NCBI GenBank assembly: GCA_036269135.1
Contig: DATASQ010000003.1
Span: 1-64,000, forward strand
Direction: 5' to 3'
DNA: 64,000 nt
DNA from: Palsa-343 sp036269135
GTDB taxonomy: Bacteria; Acidobacteriota; Terriglobia; Terriglobales; Acidobacteriaceae
The notes under the pieces are model-generated. The model saw only the letters and a list, made by a program, of their open reading frames with translations. It searched no databases and was not told the origin of the DNA. Position 1 is the stretch's first letter. Each line of letters opens with the position of its first letter. Positions 42,973 through 51,714 of the stretch are shown here, in pieces. The position numbers were made by a program, and so were the translations under genes.

Positions 42973-43122
42973 ATGTGGCTGGCACTCGCATTCCTGTTTC
43001 TGATCGGCTGGTTGGTCGCCTTTGTGGCTTTTCACATTGCTTTCGCGGCGATTCACATTCTGCTGGGGCTGTTTGTGCTTTTCCTTATCATCCACTTCGT
43101 GCGGAGAGCGGCCCACGCGTGA
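42973..43122 (+). CDS. small hydrophobic membrane protein (lmo0937-like)
   Basis: 49 residues, almost entirely hydrophobic: two helices separated by a His-containing turn (MWLALAFLFLIGWLVAFVAF, then HILLGLFVLFLIIHFVRRA). It resembles the lmo0937/DUF5670 family of tiny stress-related membrane proteins. GAGAGGTG lies a few bases before the ATG at 42973, which picks this start over a longer frame from 42844. Function unknown. Confidence 0.65.
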   Translation: MWLALAFLFLIGWLVAFVAFHIAFAAIHILLGLFVLFLIIHFVRRAAHA

Positions 43123-43189
43123 GAAGTGCAGGGGACAGGGAATAACCAGGAGCAGATTTCTCCGCGTTGCCGCGGGCGGGATGAGTGTT

Positions 43190-44134
43190 TCAAGGGACCG
43201 GGGGCTGTTCGGCGAGGAGCATCTGGATGGCTCTGCGATAGTCGAGGTCGGCGGGGACGGGCGAGAAGCGGGACATTTCTTCGGTGATGCGGAAGCTGAG
43301 GGACTTCACGAGCAGCGCTTTGCCGGTGAGGTTAAGCTGCATGCGGGTGAGCTGCCAGTTATCGTTGCCGACGTCGGTTTGCTCAAGGAAGATGGTGCCG
43401 CCCCTGTCGAGGCGGCCGATGATGCCCCAGCCGAATTCCACTTCGGAGATGACATGGGCGTTGAGGCGGACGAGGCGCTCGTGCGCAATTTCGACCCAGA
43501 CCTCTCCCGCCATGCCGGTGAGGATCCTCGATTCGGCGTCGGGGGGATTGAATGCCGGGTTGGGCCTGAATGTGAGGTGCCAGCACTGGGCAATGGGGGC
43601 GGAGACAGCCGGAGGCGGCGGGAGGGGCTGGCCCGGCACAGGGATGAACGGGGGCACGGTGACGGTGCAGGGAACGATGGAATCCTCATGGTAGAGGAAG
43701 GCGTCGGGGAGCTCGCGAAGGAGCTTGTCGATGCGGGCGGCGTCCTGCTGCTCGCGCCGGTGGCGGTGCTCCTGCAGATCGGGGTGGACGGCGAGGTTGT
43801 TGAGGCGGTCGATCTGGGCCTGATGGCCGGCGGGCCCGAGGGGACGGCCGTTGGCGGCAAGGGTGAGGGCTACATCGCCCTGGCGGGTTTCAAAGATTTG
43901 CTGGGTAAAGTCGCGGCGTTCGTCGCGCTTGTGGAAGACGAAACGGACAGGCTGGGGATTGGCGTCTTCGGCGAGGCGTTTGGCGACGGCCCGGCGGACC
44001 AGCGCGGCGGCATCGGTGGCGGGCGACGGGGCTTGCTGGGCGCGGAGGAGCGGCAGGACGAGGAAGCAGAGCATTGCACCGGCCAGGAGGGCTGGGACCG
44101 TGAGCCGGGATGGGCGGAGCGGCAACCGATGCAT
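43190..44134 (-). CDS. exported hypothetical protein
   Basis: 314 residues. Signal peptide (LTVPALLAGAMLCFLVLPLL, cleavage near RAQQ). Residues 40-130 are helical and charged with FVFHKRDERRDFTQQIFETR. Residues 180-300 are beta-rich, with LTGMAGEVWVEIAHERLVRL, GGTIFLEQTDVG and LTRMQLNLTGKALL, a pattern reminiscent of LolA/LppX-type lipid-binding folds. That resemblance is weak and I do not claim it. No neighbour in the same operon. Confidence 0.7.
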   Translation of the reverse strand: MHRLPLRPSRLTVPALLAGAMLCFLVLPLLRAQQAPSPATDAAALVRRAVAKRLAEDANPQPVRFVFHKRDERRDFTQQIFETRQGDVALTLAANGRPLGPAGHQAQIDRLNNLAVHPDLQEHRHRREQQDAARIDKLLRELPDAFLYHEDSIVPCTVTVPPFIPVPGQPLPPPPAVSAPIAQCWHLTFRPNPAFNPPDAESRILTGMAGEVWVEIAHERLVRLNAHVISEVEFGWGIIGRLDRGGTIFLEQTDVGNDNWQLTRMQLNLTGKALLVKSLSFRITEEMSRFSPVPADLDYRRAIQMLLAEQPPVP

Positions 44135-44312
44135 GTAGTTGAGCTTACGTGTACTTCCGAGAGTCTGAGGAAGGGGAGTGCCTGTGGCCCCATCATTACC
44201 TGCTCATTTTCACGGATTGTTCTGAGGTAGACGGGTCTGGCCCCTTAAAAGTTACGGCCGGGCGGCAGAAGCGGGTTCCGGAAGAAGGGCCGGGTGCTCT
44301 AAAATTGCGAAT

Positions 44313-44777
44313 ATGAATCGTGGGTTTTGGCGTTCCGGGTTGCCGCTGGCCGCGGCGGTGCTTCTGCTTTTTCCTTCGGCGTTCGCTCAGCAGCATGGGC
44401 GAGGCCGGAAGTACAAGCCGCCTCCACCGACCTGCGCGGTTACGGTGACGGTGCTGCGGGCCGACAATAAGAAGCCGGTGGAGAATGCCGCGGTGGTCTT
44501 CCATCCTCTGAAGGACGGGAAGAACGACGGGAACATGGAGCTGAAGACCAATGAGGAAGGCAAGGTCTTGCTGAATCTCATTCCAGTCGGATCGAATTTG
44601 CGGTTGCAGGTGATTGCGACGGGTTTTCAGACGTACGGGCAGGATTACGATCTTCCCGGCGATTCGAAAGAGATCACAGTGAAGCTGAACCTGCCGCAAC
44701 GGCAGTACTCCATTTACCAGAGCCACCCCACCGACGACGCGGGCCAGGCGAAGCCGGAGCCGCAGAAGCCGCAGTAG
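44313..44777 (+). CDS. exported carboxypeptidase-regulatory-like domain protein
   Basis: 154 residues. Signal peptide (LPLAAAVLLLFPSAFAQ). The rest is a single Ig-like regulatory domain: CAVTVTVLRADNKKPVENAAVVFHP..., NEEGKVLLNLIPVGSNLRLQV, QTYGQDYDLPG. A Lys/Pro/Gln-rich tail follows. Such stand-alone domains are frequent in Acidobacteria; the role is unknown. The stop (CAGTAG) merges into a GGTAGCC-type repeat (44776-44816). Tandem with the helicase gene 89 bp downstream. Confidence 0.75.
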   Translation: MNRGFWRSGLPLAAAVLLLFPSAFAQQHGRGRKYKPPPPTCAVTVTVLRADNKKPVENAAVVFHPLKDGKNDGNMELKTNEEGKVLLNLIPVGSNLRLQVIATGFQTYGQDYDLPGDSKEITVKLNLPQRQYSIYQSHPTDDAGQAKPEPQKPQ

Positions 44778-44866
44778 GGGGCCGGTAGTCTGTAGCCGGT
44801 AGCCCGCAGCCTGGGGGCGGGCCGGCGGTACCGGGGTTTTTCCACGGGAAGCGATGCAGCGGAGTT

Positions 44867-46942
44867 GTGTCCGCGACCCGCTATTCTGAAGAGGCCGTGT
44901 CCTCGACCCCACCAACGCTCTCGGGCCTGCCTTCGCTGCATGATTTTTTTGCGCCAGGGGGCGTTTTGTCGCGCTCGAGCCTGCCGTATGAGTTTCGGCG
45001 GGGCCAGCTGGAGATGGCGCAGGCGGTGGAGCGCGCGTTCACGGACCGTCGTCACCTGATTGTTGAAGCGGGGACGGGGACGGGGAAGACGCTGGCCTAT
45101 CTGCTGCCGGCGCTGCGGCAGTGTGCGACGACCGGGCAGCGGGTGATTATCTCAACGGGCACGAAGAATCTGCAGGAGCAGCTGTTCTTCAAGGATGTGC
45201 CCTTTCTGGAGTCGCTGCTGGGACCGCTGCGGGTCTGTTACATGAAGGGGCGGGCGAACTATTTGTGCCGGCACAAACTGTTTGCGCTGCGGAGCCAGCC
45301 GATTTTGTCGGGGCTGGAGGAGATTTCGCAGTACCAGGCGATCGCGGAGTGGGAGAAGACGACGGAGACGGGGGATCGGGCGGAGATCGACGACTTGCCC
45401 GAGGCGAGCGCACTGTGGTCAAAGCTGGATGCGCGGAGCGAGGCCTGCCTGGGGCAGACGTGTCCGGACTACGGGCAGTGCTTCGTCACCGAAATGCGGC
45501 GGAAGGCGATGGAGAGCGATGTGGTGATCGTGAATCACCATCTGTTCTTCGCGGATCTGGCTGTTCGGCAGCAGGCGGGCGGGGCTCCCGATGCGGGGGT
45601 GCTGCCGGAAGCCGGGGTGGTGATTTTCGACGAGGCGCACGAGCTGGAAGATGTGGCGTCGAGCTACTTCGGGATCAGCCTGAGCAATGTGCGGTTCGAG
45701 GAGCTGGCGCGGGATATCGAGACGCTGCTGCGCGGCGCGGGCGAGCTGAAGGCAGAGGTGCTGACGGCAGCGGCGATGATCCGGGAGCGGGCGCGGCTGT
45801 TCTTTTCAGCGTTGCCGACACGCGTGAGCGGACGCGTTGGCGGCGCCGAAGCCAGATACGAAAGCAAATACGAAACGCGGGGCGGCGAAGGGCGGATGCC
45901 GTTCACGAATCGCGAGGAATTTCTGGAGGCGCAGGGGGATGTCTACCTGGGGCTGCTGAATGCGCTGCACCGGATGGAAGGCGAACTGGAGCGCCTGAAG
46001 AAGGCGGAAGAAGCGCAGCCGCTGCGCCGGCGCTCGGGCATGGTGCGGGAGCAGCTGAAGTTCCTGATGGAGTCGCAGGACCGGAATACGGTTTTTTGGC
46101 TGGAGCGGCGGAGTGGGCGGCAGATGAGCACGCATTTGCAGGCGACGCCGATTGACGTTTCGGATCTGCTGCGGGAGCTGCTGTTCGAGAATTATCCCAG
46201 TGTGGTGCTGACCTCGGCGACGCTGACGGTGCAGGGCGGGTTTACGCATATTCGCAAGCGGCTGGGGCTGGACGAGTCGCGAGAGCTGGTAGTGCCGTCG
46301 CATTTCCAGTACGCGCGGCAGGCGCTGCTGTATTTGCCGCCGGAGATGCCGGATCCGCGCGAACCGAACTTTCAGGACGAAGCGGCGCGGCGGATGCGGC
46401 GGGTGCTGGAGATCACGCGGGGGCGAGCCTTTTGCCTGTTCACGAGCTATCAGCAGATGCGGGAGATGTACGAACGGCTGCTGATCGAGGTGGGTTATCC
46501 GCTGCTGCTGCAGGGAACGGCTCCGCGGAAGGCGCTGCTGGAGGAGTTTCGGGCGACGCCGAACGCGGTGCTGTTTGGGACGTCGAGTTTCTGGCAGGGC
46601 GTGGATGTGCAGGGCGAGGCGCTGAGCTGCGTGATCGTGGATCGGCTGCCGTTTGCGGTGCCGACCGATCCGGTGGTGCAGGCGCGGATGCGGGCGATCG
46701 AAGAGGCGGGAGGGAGTCCGTTCTTTGAGTACCAGGTGCCTTCGGCGGTGATCACGCTGAAGCAGGGATTTGGGCGGCTGATCCGGTCGCTGGACGATCG
46801 CGGTGTGTTGATGCTGCTGGATCCGCGGCTGGAGCGGCAACGGTATGGGAGGGTGTTTCTGGAGAGCCTGCCGCCGTACCGGATCACGCAGAACATCGGG
46901 GATGTGGAAGCCTTCTTTGAGCCGGTAGCCGGTAGCCGGTAG
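44867..46942 (+). CDS. dinG: DinG/XPD-family ATP-dependent DNA helicase
   Basis: 691 residues. RGQLEMAQAV precedes Walker A in VEAGTGTGKTLAYLL. The Fe-S domain has four Cys (ANYLCRHK, EACLGQTC, YGQCF), DEAH is in VIFDEAHELEDV, and the C-terminal helicase motifs are SVVLTSATLTV, FCLFTSYQQM, FGTSSFWQGVDVQGE and the QGFGRLIRS box. It is a 5'-3' superfamily-2 helicase that resolves R-loops and D-loops. The protein ends FFEPVAGSR, encoded by the start of a GGTAGCC tandem repeat that also supplies the stop codon. Start GTG 44867; GTG 44897 is an alternative. Confidence 0.93.
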   Translation: MSATRYSEEAVSSTPPTLSGLPSLHDFFAPGGVLSRSSLPYEFRRGQLEMAQAVERAFTDRRHLIVEAGTGTGKTLAYLLPALRQCATTGQRVIISTGTKNLQEQLFFKDVPFLESLLGPLRVCYMKGRANYLCRHKLFALRSQPILSGLEEISQYQAIAEWEKTTETGDRAEIDDLPEASALWSKLDARSEACLGQTCPDYGQCFVTEMRRKAMESDVVIVNHHLFFADLAVRQQAGGAPDAGVLPEAGVVIFDEAHELEDVASSYFGISLSNVRFEELARDIETLLRGAGELKAEVLTAAAMIRERARLFFSALPTRVSGRVGGAEARYESKYETRGGEGRMPFTNREEFLEAQGDVYLGLLNALHRMEGELERLKKAEEAQPLRRRSGMVREQLKFLMESQDRNTVFWLERRSGRQMSTHLQATPIDVSDLLRELLFENYPSVVLTSATLTVQGGFTHIRKRLGLDESRELVVPSHFQYARQALLYLPPEMPDPREPNFQDEAARRMRRVLEITRGRAFCLFTSYQQMREMYERLLIEVGYPLLLQGTAPRKALLEEFRATPNAVLFGTSSFWQGVDVQGEALSCVIVDRLPFAVPTDPVVQARMRAIEEAGGSPFFEYQVPSAVITLKQGFGRLIRSLDDRGVLMLLDPRLERQRYGRVFLESLPPYRITQNIGDVEAFFEPVAGSR

Positions 46943-46992
46943 CCGGTAGCCGGTAGCCGGGAGCTCGGAGCTGGGAGCTTGGAGCTGGGAGC
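46921..46992 (+). repeat. GGTAGCC / GGAGCTG tandem repeat over the dinG stop codon
   Basis: Five to six GGTAGCC heptamers (46921-46960) run into GGGAGCTC/GGAGCTGGGAGCTT units. The dinG stop TAG (46940-46942) lies within the heptamer array. Confidence 0.85.
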
Positions 46993-47166
46993 ATCCACGC
47001 ACAGAGAACAGGAAGACAGCCAGTTGCCGGTAAACGGCAGCGGTGGACGCTTCGATGCGCCAACCGGGTCCCAACTGCGCCAAACGACGCAGAGCGTTCG
47101 GTTGTGTGACGCAGCGCACAGAGGGTTGTGACGCAGGTTGCAATCCGGTCTCATACGCCGAGCCTT

Positions 47167-47182
47167 TGTGCTTTCAATCACA
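47167..47182 (+). promoter_or_regulatory. CRP/FNR-type binding site
   Basis: TGTGC-TTTCAA-TCACA matches the TGTGA-N6-TCACA consensus in 9 of 10 positions. A second loose TGTG-N10-CACA dyad is at 47103-47120. Both are upstream of the Crp/Fnr gene, suggesting autoregulation. Confidence 0.5.
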
Positions 47183-47198
47183 TGCGATTTCAGAGGAG

Positions 47199-47218
47199 TT
47201 TGGCACGCCCCGTGCAAT
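47199..47218 (+). promoter_or_regulatory. sigma-54-type -24/-12 promoter
   Basis: TTTGGCACGCCCCGTGCAAT: GG (47202-47203) and GC (47214-47215) are exactly 10 bases apart and the flanks fit the consensus TTGGCACG-N4-TTGCA except for one base. It would start transcription near 47227, 28 bases before the Crp/Fnr ATG. Confidence 0.55.
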
Positions 47219-47254
47219 ATGTCCGGGCATCCAGCAATCCCCAGGAGAATGACA

Positions 47255-47953
47255 ATGGAACGAAGCAACGGTTGTCAGGAATGCACGGCGCGCGGCAAAC
47301 ACCTCTTCTGCAGCATGGAAAATTCGTCGCTCGAGAAGTTCGACTGCATCGGAACGCCGGTCCAGTTCGGGAGCGGGGCGATCATCTTCCGCGAGGGTGA
47401 CAACTGCGGATCGGTGCACGTTCTTTGTTCGGGGCGGGTGAAGCTGTCGGCGACGAGCCGCGAAGGCCGCACGCTGATCCTGAAGATCGCGCGGGCCGGG
47501 GAAGTGCTGGGGCTGTCGGCAGCGCTGGCCAACCAGCCATTCGAAGTAACGGCAGAGACCGTGGAGCCGTGCCGGATGAAGACGATCCGGCGGCAGGCGC
47601 TGATTGATTTTCTGGATCGGACACCCGATGCCAGCATGCGGGCGGCGCGTTGCGTGGCGCAGGAATATAAAGCAGCTTTCAGTGAAGTGCGCCGGCTGGC
47701 ATTGCCGGCAACGGCATCCGGGCGGGTGGCGAACCTGCTGCTCGACTGGAGCCGGGAACAGGCGCCGGAGAATGCACCGAAGGGTCGCTGCATGATGCCG
47801 CTGACGCATGAAGAGATCGCATCGATGACCGCCACAACGCGCGAGACGGTAACGCGGGTGCTCGGCCAGCTGAAGCGGGACAACCTGATTCAGATTCACG
47901 GAGCCGCCCTGACGGTCCTGCAACCCCAGGCGCTGGAAAGGCTCGCAGTTTAG
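47255..47953 (+). CDS. Crp/Fnr family transcriptional regulator with Cys-rich N-terminus
   Basis: 232 residues. Cys at 7, 10, 19 and 31 (GCQECTARG, HLFCSM, FDCIG) precede the cyclic-nucleotide-like beta barrel (IIFREGD, LKIARAGEVLGLSAALA). The C-terminal winged helix has LTHEEIASMTATTRETVTRVLGQLK. The Cys pattern (C-x2-C-x8-C) is similar to, but not the same spacing as, the Fe-S cluster of FNR, so redox or NO sensing is a fair guess. AGGAG eight bases before the ATG at 47255 selects it over 47249 and further upstream starts. A sigma-54-like promoter and CRP-type box lie upstream. Confidence 0.9.
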   Translation: MERSNGCQECTARGKHLFCSMENSSLEKFDCIGTPVQFGSGAIIFREGDNCGSVHVLCSGRVKLSATSREGRTLILKIARAGEVLGLSAALANQPFEVTAETVEPCRMKTIRRQALIDFLDRTPDASMRAARCVAQEYKAAFSEVRRLALPATASGRVANLLLDWSREQAPENAPKGRCMMPLTHEEIASMTATTRETVTRVLGQLKRDNLIQIHGAALTVLQPQALERLAV

Positions 47954-48038
47954 AACGAGCGCGTTCACGAACACGCGGGTGAACGCACTTAGCCCTCCCC
48001 CGAAGCTCTAAAGTTTTCTTTGTAACCTGCATTTCTTC

Positions 48039-48069
48039 GAGGCGGCCGCGAGGCTGCCTCTTCTTTTTT
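48039..48069 (+). terminator. strong rho-independent terminator
   Basis: GAGGCGGCC-GCGA-GGCTGCCTC (48039-48060): 9-bp stem with one G-T pair and a GNRA tetraloop, then TTCTTTTTT. It ends the Crp/Fnr transcript before the convergent esterase. Confidence 0.88.
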
Positions 48070-48080
48070 GGCGGCGGCGG

Positions 48081-49142
48081 CTAACGGCTGGCGGGATGCA
48101 GGGATCGCAGGAAGAAGTTCGCCATGATGCGGTCGGCTTCTTTCGACTCAGGGAGATTGGGGTTGTTCCAGAAGGCGTGCGGAAGGGCATCGAAGAGCAC
48201 CATCTGGGTATTGTGGTTGCCGGCGCGGAGAAAAGCGCGCTGCAGATTGGCGGTGCCGCTGAGGAGCAGATCGCGGCCGCTGGTGATGAAGAGAGTGGGG
48301 GGCATGTTGCGGAGGTCGGCGAAGACGGGCGACAGGACAGGGTCGGTCAGGCTGGTGGAGCCGACGTATTCCGAGTCGTGATCGTTGGGCGAAGGCGGCT
48401 CGAGATGGCCGGAGAGTCCGTTGAGGGCATACATGGCGATGGAGTCGCCCATCCGGGAGAAGTCGCCCATGCCGGAGAAGATACCGAGAGCGCCGGGCAG
48501 CGGCAGGTGGAGCTGACGCAGCTTGACGGCCACTTCGGGAGTGAGGATGGCTCCGGCAGAGGTGCCGTAGATGGCGATGTGCGACGGCTTGTACGTTTTG
48601 AGGAGTTCCTTATAGACGGAGACAACGTCGTCGAGGCCGGCGGGGAAGGGATGTTCGGGCGCGAGGCGGTAAAGGACGGCGACGACCTTCATCCGGGTGA
48701 GATTGGCCATGGGGATGGTTTCGGTCCAGGAGCCGGAGTCGGAGTTGAATCCGCCGCCGTGGATGTTGAGGAGGACGTGGTCGGGATCCATATTGGCGAC
48801 GGGCATGATGAGGCGGACGGGCACCCCGGCGATGGTGCTTTCAGAACGATGGACGGGATAGAGCTGCGCCGAGACATCGCCGGCGTGGTTCTGCCAGACG
48901 TCAGTGCCGTGGCGGCGCTGAGCGAGCGACTGCGGAATGTTTGCGTCGGAGGTGGGACGGGCCAGCATGGCTCTCGCTTCCGGGCTGAGATCCGGTGGGA
49001 TCGGCACGACGCGCGTGATGTGGGCGGCGCCCTGGGGATCGATATAGCTGGTATCCGCATTGGGGGCCTGCGCGGCGGTGGTGCCCTGCTGGGCGAAGGC
49101 GGACGCAGACAGAAGAAGCAGCGAAGCGACGAGAGCTTTCAT
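48081..49142 (-). CDS. exported alpha/beta-hydrolase (HSL-type esterase)
   Basis: 353 residues. Signal peptide (ALVASLLLLSASAFAQQ). Hormone-sensitive-lipase family: oxyanion LLNIHGGGFNSDSG, VLYRLAPEHPFPAGLDD, catalytic Ser in IYGTSAGAIL, Asp in TSGRDLLLSG and His in DALPHAFW. It hydrolyses short-chain esters in the periplasm or outside. The Asp residue follows the usual spacing, and the family-typical N-terminal cap is present (about 40-110). Alone between the terminator and an intergenic gap. Confidence 0.9.
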   Translation of the reverse strand: MKALVASLLLLSASAFAQQGTTAAQAPNADTSYIDPQGAAHITRVVPIPPDLSPEARAMLARPTSDANIPQSLAQRRHGTDVWQNHAGDVSAQLYPVHRSESTIAGVPVRLIMPVANMDPDHVLLNIHGGGFNSDSGSWTETIPMANLTRMKVVAVLYRLAPEHPFPAGLDDVVSVYKELLKTYKPSHIAIYGTSAGAILTPEVAVKLRQLHLPLPGALGIFSGMGDFSRMGDSIAMYALNGLSGHLEPPSPNDHDSEYVGSTSLTDPVLSPVFADLRNMPPTLFITSGRDLLLSGTANLQRAFLRAGNHNTQMVLFDALPHAFWNNPNLPESKEADRIMANFFLRSLHPASR

Positions 49143-49208
49143 GGAGATCCCCCCGAGATGGAAACTGAAGGCGGAAGGATAGCAGAGGAAAGGCGCAGAA
49201 AAGCGAAA

Positions 49209-49228
49209 GGCCCGCTTTCCAGCGGGCC
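49209..49228 (-). terminator. terminator-like hairpin between esterase and GH27 genes
   Basis: GGCCCGC-TTTCCA-GCGGGCC, followed on the minus strand by TTTCGCTTTT. It is 240 bp past the GH27 stop, so its assignment to that transcript is uncertain. The rest of 49143-49468 shows nothing. Confidence 0.4.
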
Positions 49229-49468
49229 CGCTTCAGAGGCTAAGGAGGGGTAGTCGGGGGTCGAATGAGGATTCCCGCAGTTGTTACGCCGCAGGCAAAT
49301 ACAGGAAGAGACTGTTACAACCAGGTAGGTTGGAAACGTCTGAAGTCGCCTCTGGTGTTGTTTGTATAGATGCCGGAAAGGGCGGGAAGTTGGCTGAAAC
49401 GCGAAAAAATTATCGCAAGGCGATATGTCGTCTGGATTCAGGGAAATAGCTCGCACAGGGGGCGGACA

Positions 49469-50845
49469 TTATGGATGCTCCACTTTATAGAGGGCCGAGG
49501 CATGCGGCGAGAGGCGGACTTCGATGTGGTCCACGCGGCCGAGCTCCTGGCGCTTCCAGAGATCGCGGATGGGTCGCTTGCCGAAGGGGTAGCCGAGATC
49601 GTCCCAGGAGAGGTTGACGTCCTGGGTCGTATCCGCGAGGTTGAAGACGGCGACGTCATCGCCGCTTTGCTGAGGGGCGGAGGCCATCCAGACGATCAGG
49701 TTTCCTTTCTGGATCACCGGGCGGTTGTTTTCGGAGTACTGGTCGACGTCGAGGACTTCCGGATCGGTGATGGCGTCTTCGGTAGGCGCGTCCATTTTGA
49801 GCAGATTGGCGCCGATGAAGAGAGGAGAGCGTGAGATGGACCAGAGGGTGACGAGGGTGCGCAGTTCGTCGGTGGTGAGGCGAGAGTGGCGAGGCTGGCC
49901 CCAGCCGGGTGTGGGCCCAAGGTAGCCGATGGGCAGCATGTCGGGATCGGGCCAGTGGCCGGGGCCGGAATAGGGCTGCCAGGCGGCGATCAGGGGGAAC
50001 TGATTTTTTAATGACTGCGGGAAGGCCGGGGCATTTGCGGGTTTGGACCAGAGATCCCACAGGTCGTCGGAGATGCGCCAGAGTTGCGCGTTGCGGACGA
50101 CGTCGTCGGCGTTGGCGAGCGGGGTAGGGCCGGGAGAGAGGCTGAGGACAATGGGGCGGCCGCTCTGATCGAGGGCATGGCGGAGCATGTGAATTTCGCC
50201 GGCCTGATAGGGGTTGGAGATGCAGTCGACTTTGAGGTAGTCGACGCCCCATTTTGCGTAGAGATCGGCGACAGCGTCGTAGTAATCCTGAGCGGCCTTG
50301 TTGTTCCGCAGGCCGTAATTGTCGGAATTCCAGGAGCAGGTATTGCTGGTGTCAGCGGCATCGGCGGCGTGGAAGTGCGAGCCGGGGACAGGCAGGTTCT
50401 GCTGGACGGCTTGCCGCGGGATGCCGTGGATGATGTGGATGCCGAAGCGGAGGCCCTGCGCGTGGACCCAGTCGGCGAGGGGGCGAAAGCCTTGGCCGTT
50501 GGCGGCGGAAGGGAAGCGATCGACGGCAGGCAGGTAGAGGCCACGGTCGGACAGGGTGTAGTCCTGATGGCCGGTGGGGTTCTCGGGATGCTGGGCGAAC
50601 CAGCCTTCGTCGATGACGACGTACTGCCAGCCGTAACGCTGGAGGTGATTGTGGAACCAGGTGACGGTGTCGCGAAACTGCTGCTCGTTGATGGTCATGC
50701 CCCAGGAATCCCAGCTGTTCCAGCCCATGGGGGGAGTCTGGGCGACCACGCTCATGTCGTGGCGACGAGCGGGGCGGGCTGCGATGGCGACTACGAGGAA
50801 AGCCAGAAGAAGGGGAAGGAAAAATCGGAGTGCGCTTTTGCGCAT
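49469..50845 (-). CDS. GH27 alpha-galactosidase (melibiase), exported
   Basis: 458 residues. N-terminal hydrophobic signal (FFLPLLLAFLVVAIAA). GH27 (beta/alpha)8 barrel: TPPMGWNSWDSWG, YVVIDEGWF, FGIHIIHGIPR, nucleophile Asp in VDYLKVDCIS, and acid/base Asp in WRISDDLWDLW. A C-terminal antiparallel beta domain occupies about 370-458. It removes alpha-1,6-galactose from galactomannan or raffinose-type sugars. With GH92 it points to mannan and galactomannan use. The start at 50845 gives the signal peptide. It is divergent from ispD (97 bp). Confidence 0.92.
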   Translation of the reverse strand: MRKSALRFFLPLLLAFLVVAIAARPARRHDMSVVAQTPPMGWNSWDSWGMTINEQQFRDTVTWFHNHLQRYGWQYVVIDEGWFAQHPENPTGHQDYTLSDRGLYLPAVDRFPSAANGQGFRPLADWVHAQGLRFGIHIIHGIPRQAVQQNLPVPGSHFHAADAADTSNTCSWNSDNYGLRNNKAAQDYYDAVADLYAKWGVDYLKVDCISNPYQAGEIHMLRHALDQSGRPIVLSLSPGPTPLANADDVVRNAQLWRISDDLWDLWSKPANAPAFPQSLKNQFPLIAAWQPYSGPGHWPDPDMLPIGYLGPTPGWGQPRHSRLTTDELRTLVTLWSISRSPLFIGANLLKMDAPTEDAITDPEVLDVDQYSENNRPVIQKGNLIVWMASAPQQSGDDVAVFNLADTTQDVNLSWDDLGYPFGKRPIRDLWKRQELGRVDHIEVRLSPHASALYKVEHP

Positions 50846-50942
50846 GAGGTCAGCCTCGCAGGTACGCGGAAGGATCGCGGATTTTCTATCCTAAACACGC
50901 TACACCCGGAGGTGGGTGCGGGTGCGATATACTCCTCTTTCT

Positions 50943-51662
50943 ATGCGGGTATCCGTGATTTTGCCAGCAGCCGGTCTGGGCACGCGCATGACGCCGGGCC
51001 ACACGTCGCATGCCGCCCCCAAGCAGTTTCTGGAGCTGGCGGGAAAGCCGATTCTGATTCGCACCCTGGAGGCGTTCGCAGGGGTGCAGGAAGTCTCCGA
51101 GCTGGTGGTGGCGGTGCGCGCCACGGAGATGGAGCGGCTGACGGCCCATATTTTCGAGCATGGGTTCGCCGAACGGGTGCGAGTGGTGGAAGGCGGCGAT
51201 ACGCGGCAGGAGAGCGTGTGCAACGCGATGAAGTCGCTGGACTGCGAGGCGGAGGACATCGTTCTGGTGCACGATGCGGTGCGGCCGCTGATTGAGCCGG
51301 CGGTGATCCGGCGGGTGATTGAGGCGGTGGAGAAGCACAGTGCCGCTATTGTGGGGCTGCCGGCGCTGGACACGATCAAGCAGGTGGAGCGGACGGCGGA
51401 CGGGGCGATTATTACGGCCACGATTCCGCGGGAGTACATCGTGCAGGCGCAGACGCCGCAGGGCTTCCGGTACGGATTGCTGCGGAAGGTGCTGGCCGAA
51501 GCCGAGGCGGACGGGTTTGTCGGGACCGACGAGGCGAGCGTGGCGGAGCGGGCCGGGATCCAGGTATTTGTGGTTGCGGGAGCGCCATCGAATTTGAAGA
51601 TCACACAGCCGGGGGATCTGGAGTTGGCAGAGTTCTATCTGGCGCAGCGCGGCGAGGGATAG
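50943..51662 (+). CDS. ispD: 2-C-methyl-D-erythritol 4-phosphate cytidylyltransferase
   Basis: 239 residues. Nucleotidyltransferase core: ILPAAGLGTRM (CTP binding), PKQFLELAGKPIL, VVEGGDTRQESV, VLVHDAVRPL, IVQAQTPQGFR, DEASVAERAG and DLELAEFYL. Third step of the MEP isoprenoid pathway; makes CDP-methylerythritol. The start at 50943 is by homology; no Shine-Dalgarno. It is followed by ispF after 52 bp, the usual pairing. Confidence 0.95.
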   Translation: MRVSVILPAAGLGTRMTPGHTSHAAPKQFLELAGKPILIRTLEAFAGVQEVSELVVAVRATEMERLTAHIFEHGFAERVRVVEGGDTRQESVCNAMKSLDCEAEDIVLVHDAVRPLIEPAVIRRVIEAVEKHSAAIVGLPALDTIKQVERTADGAIITATIPREYIVQAQTPQGFRYGLLRKVLAEAEADGFVGTDEASVAERAGIQVFVVAGAPSNLKITQPGDLELAEFYLAQRGEG

Positions 51663-51714
51663 GACGCTTGCAATCGCGTCCGCCTGATATACCCTGAATG
51701 GACACGGAATCGCA

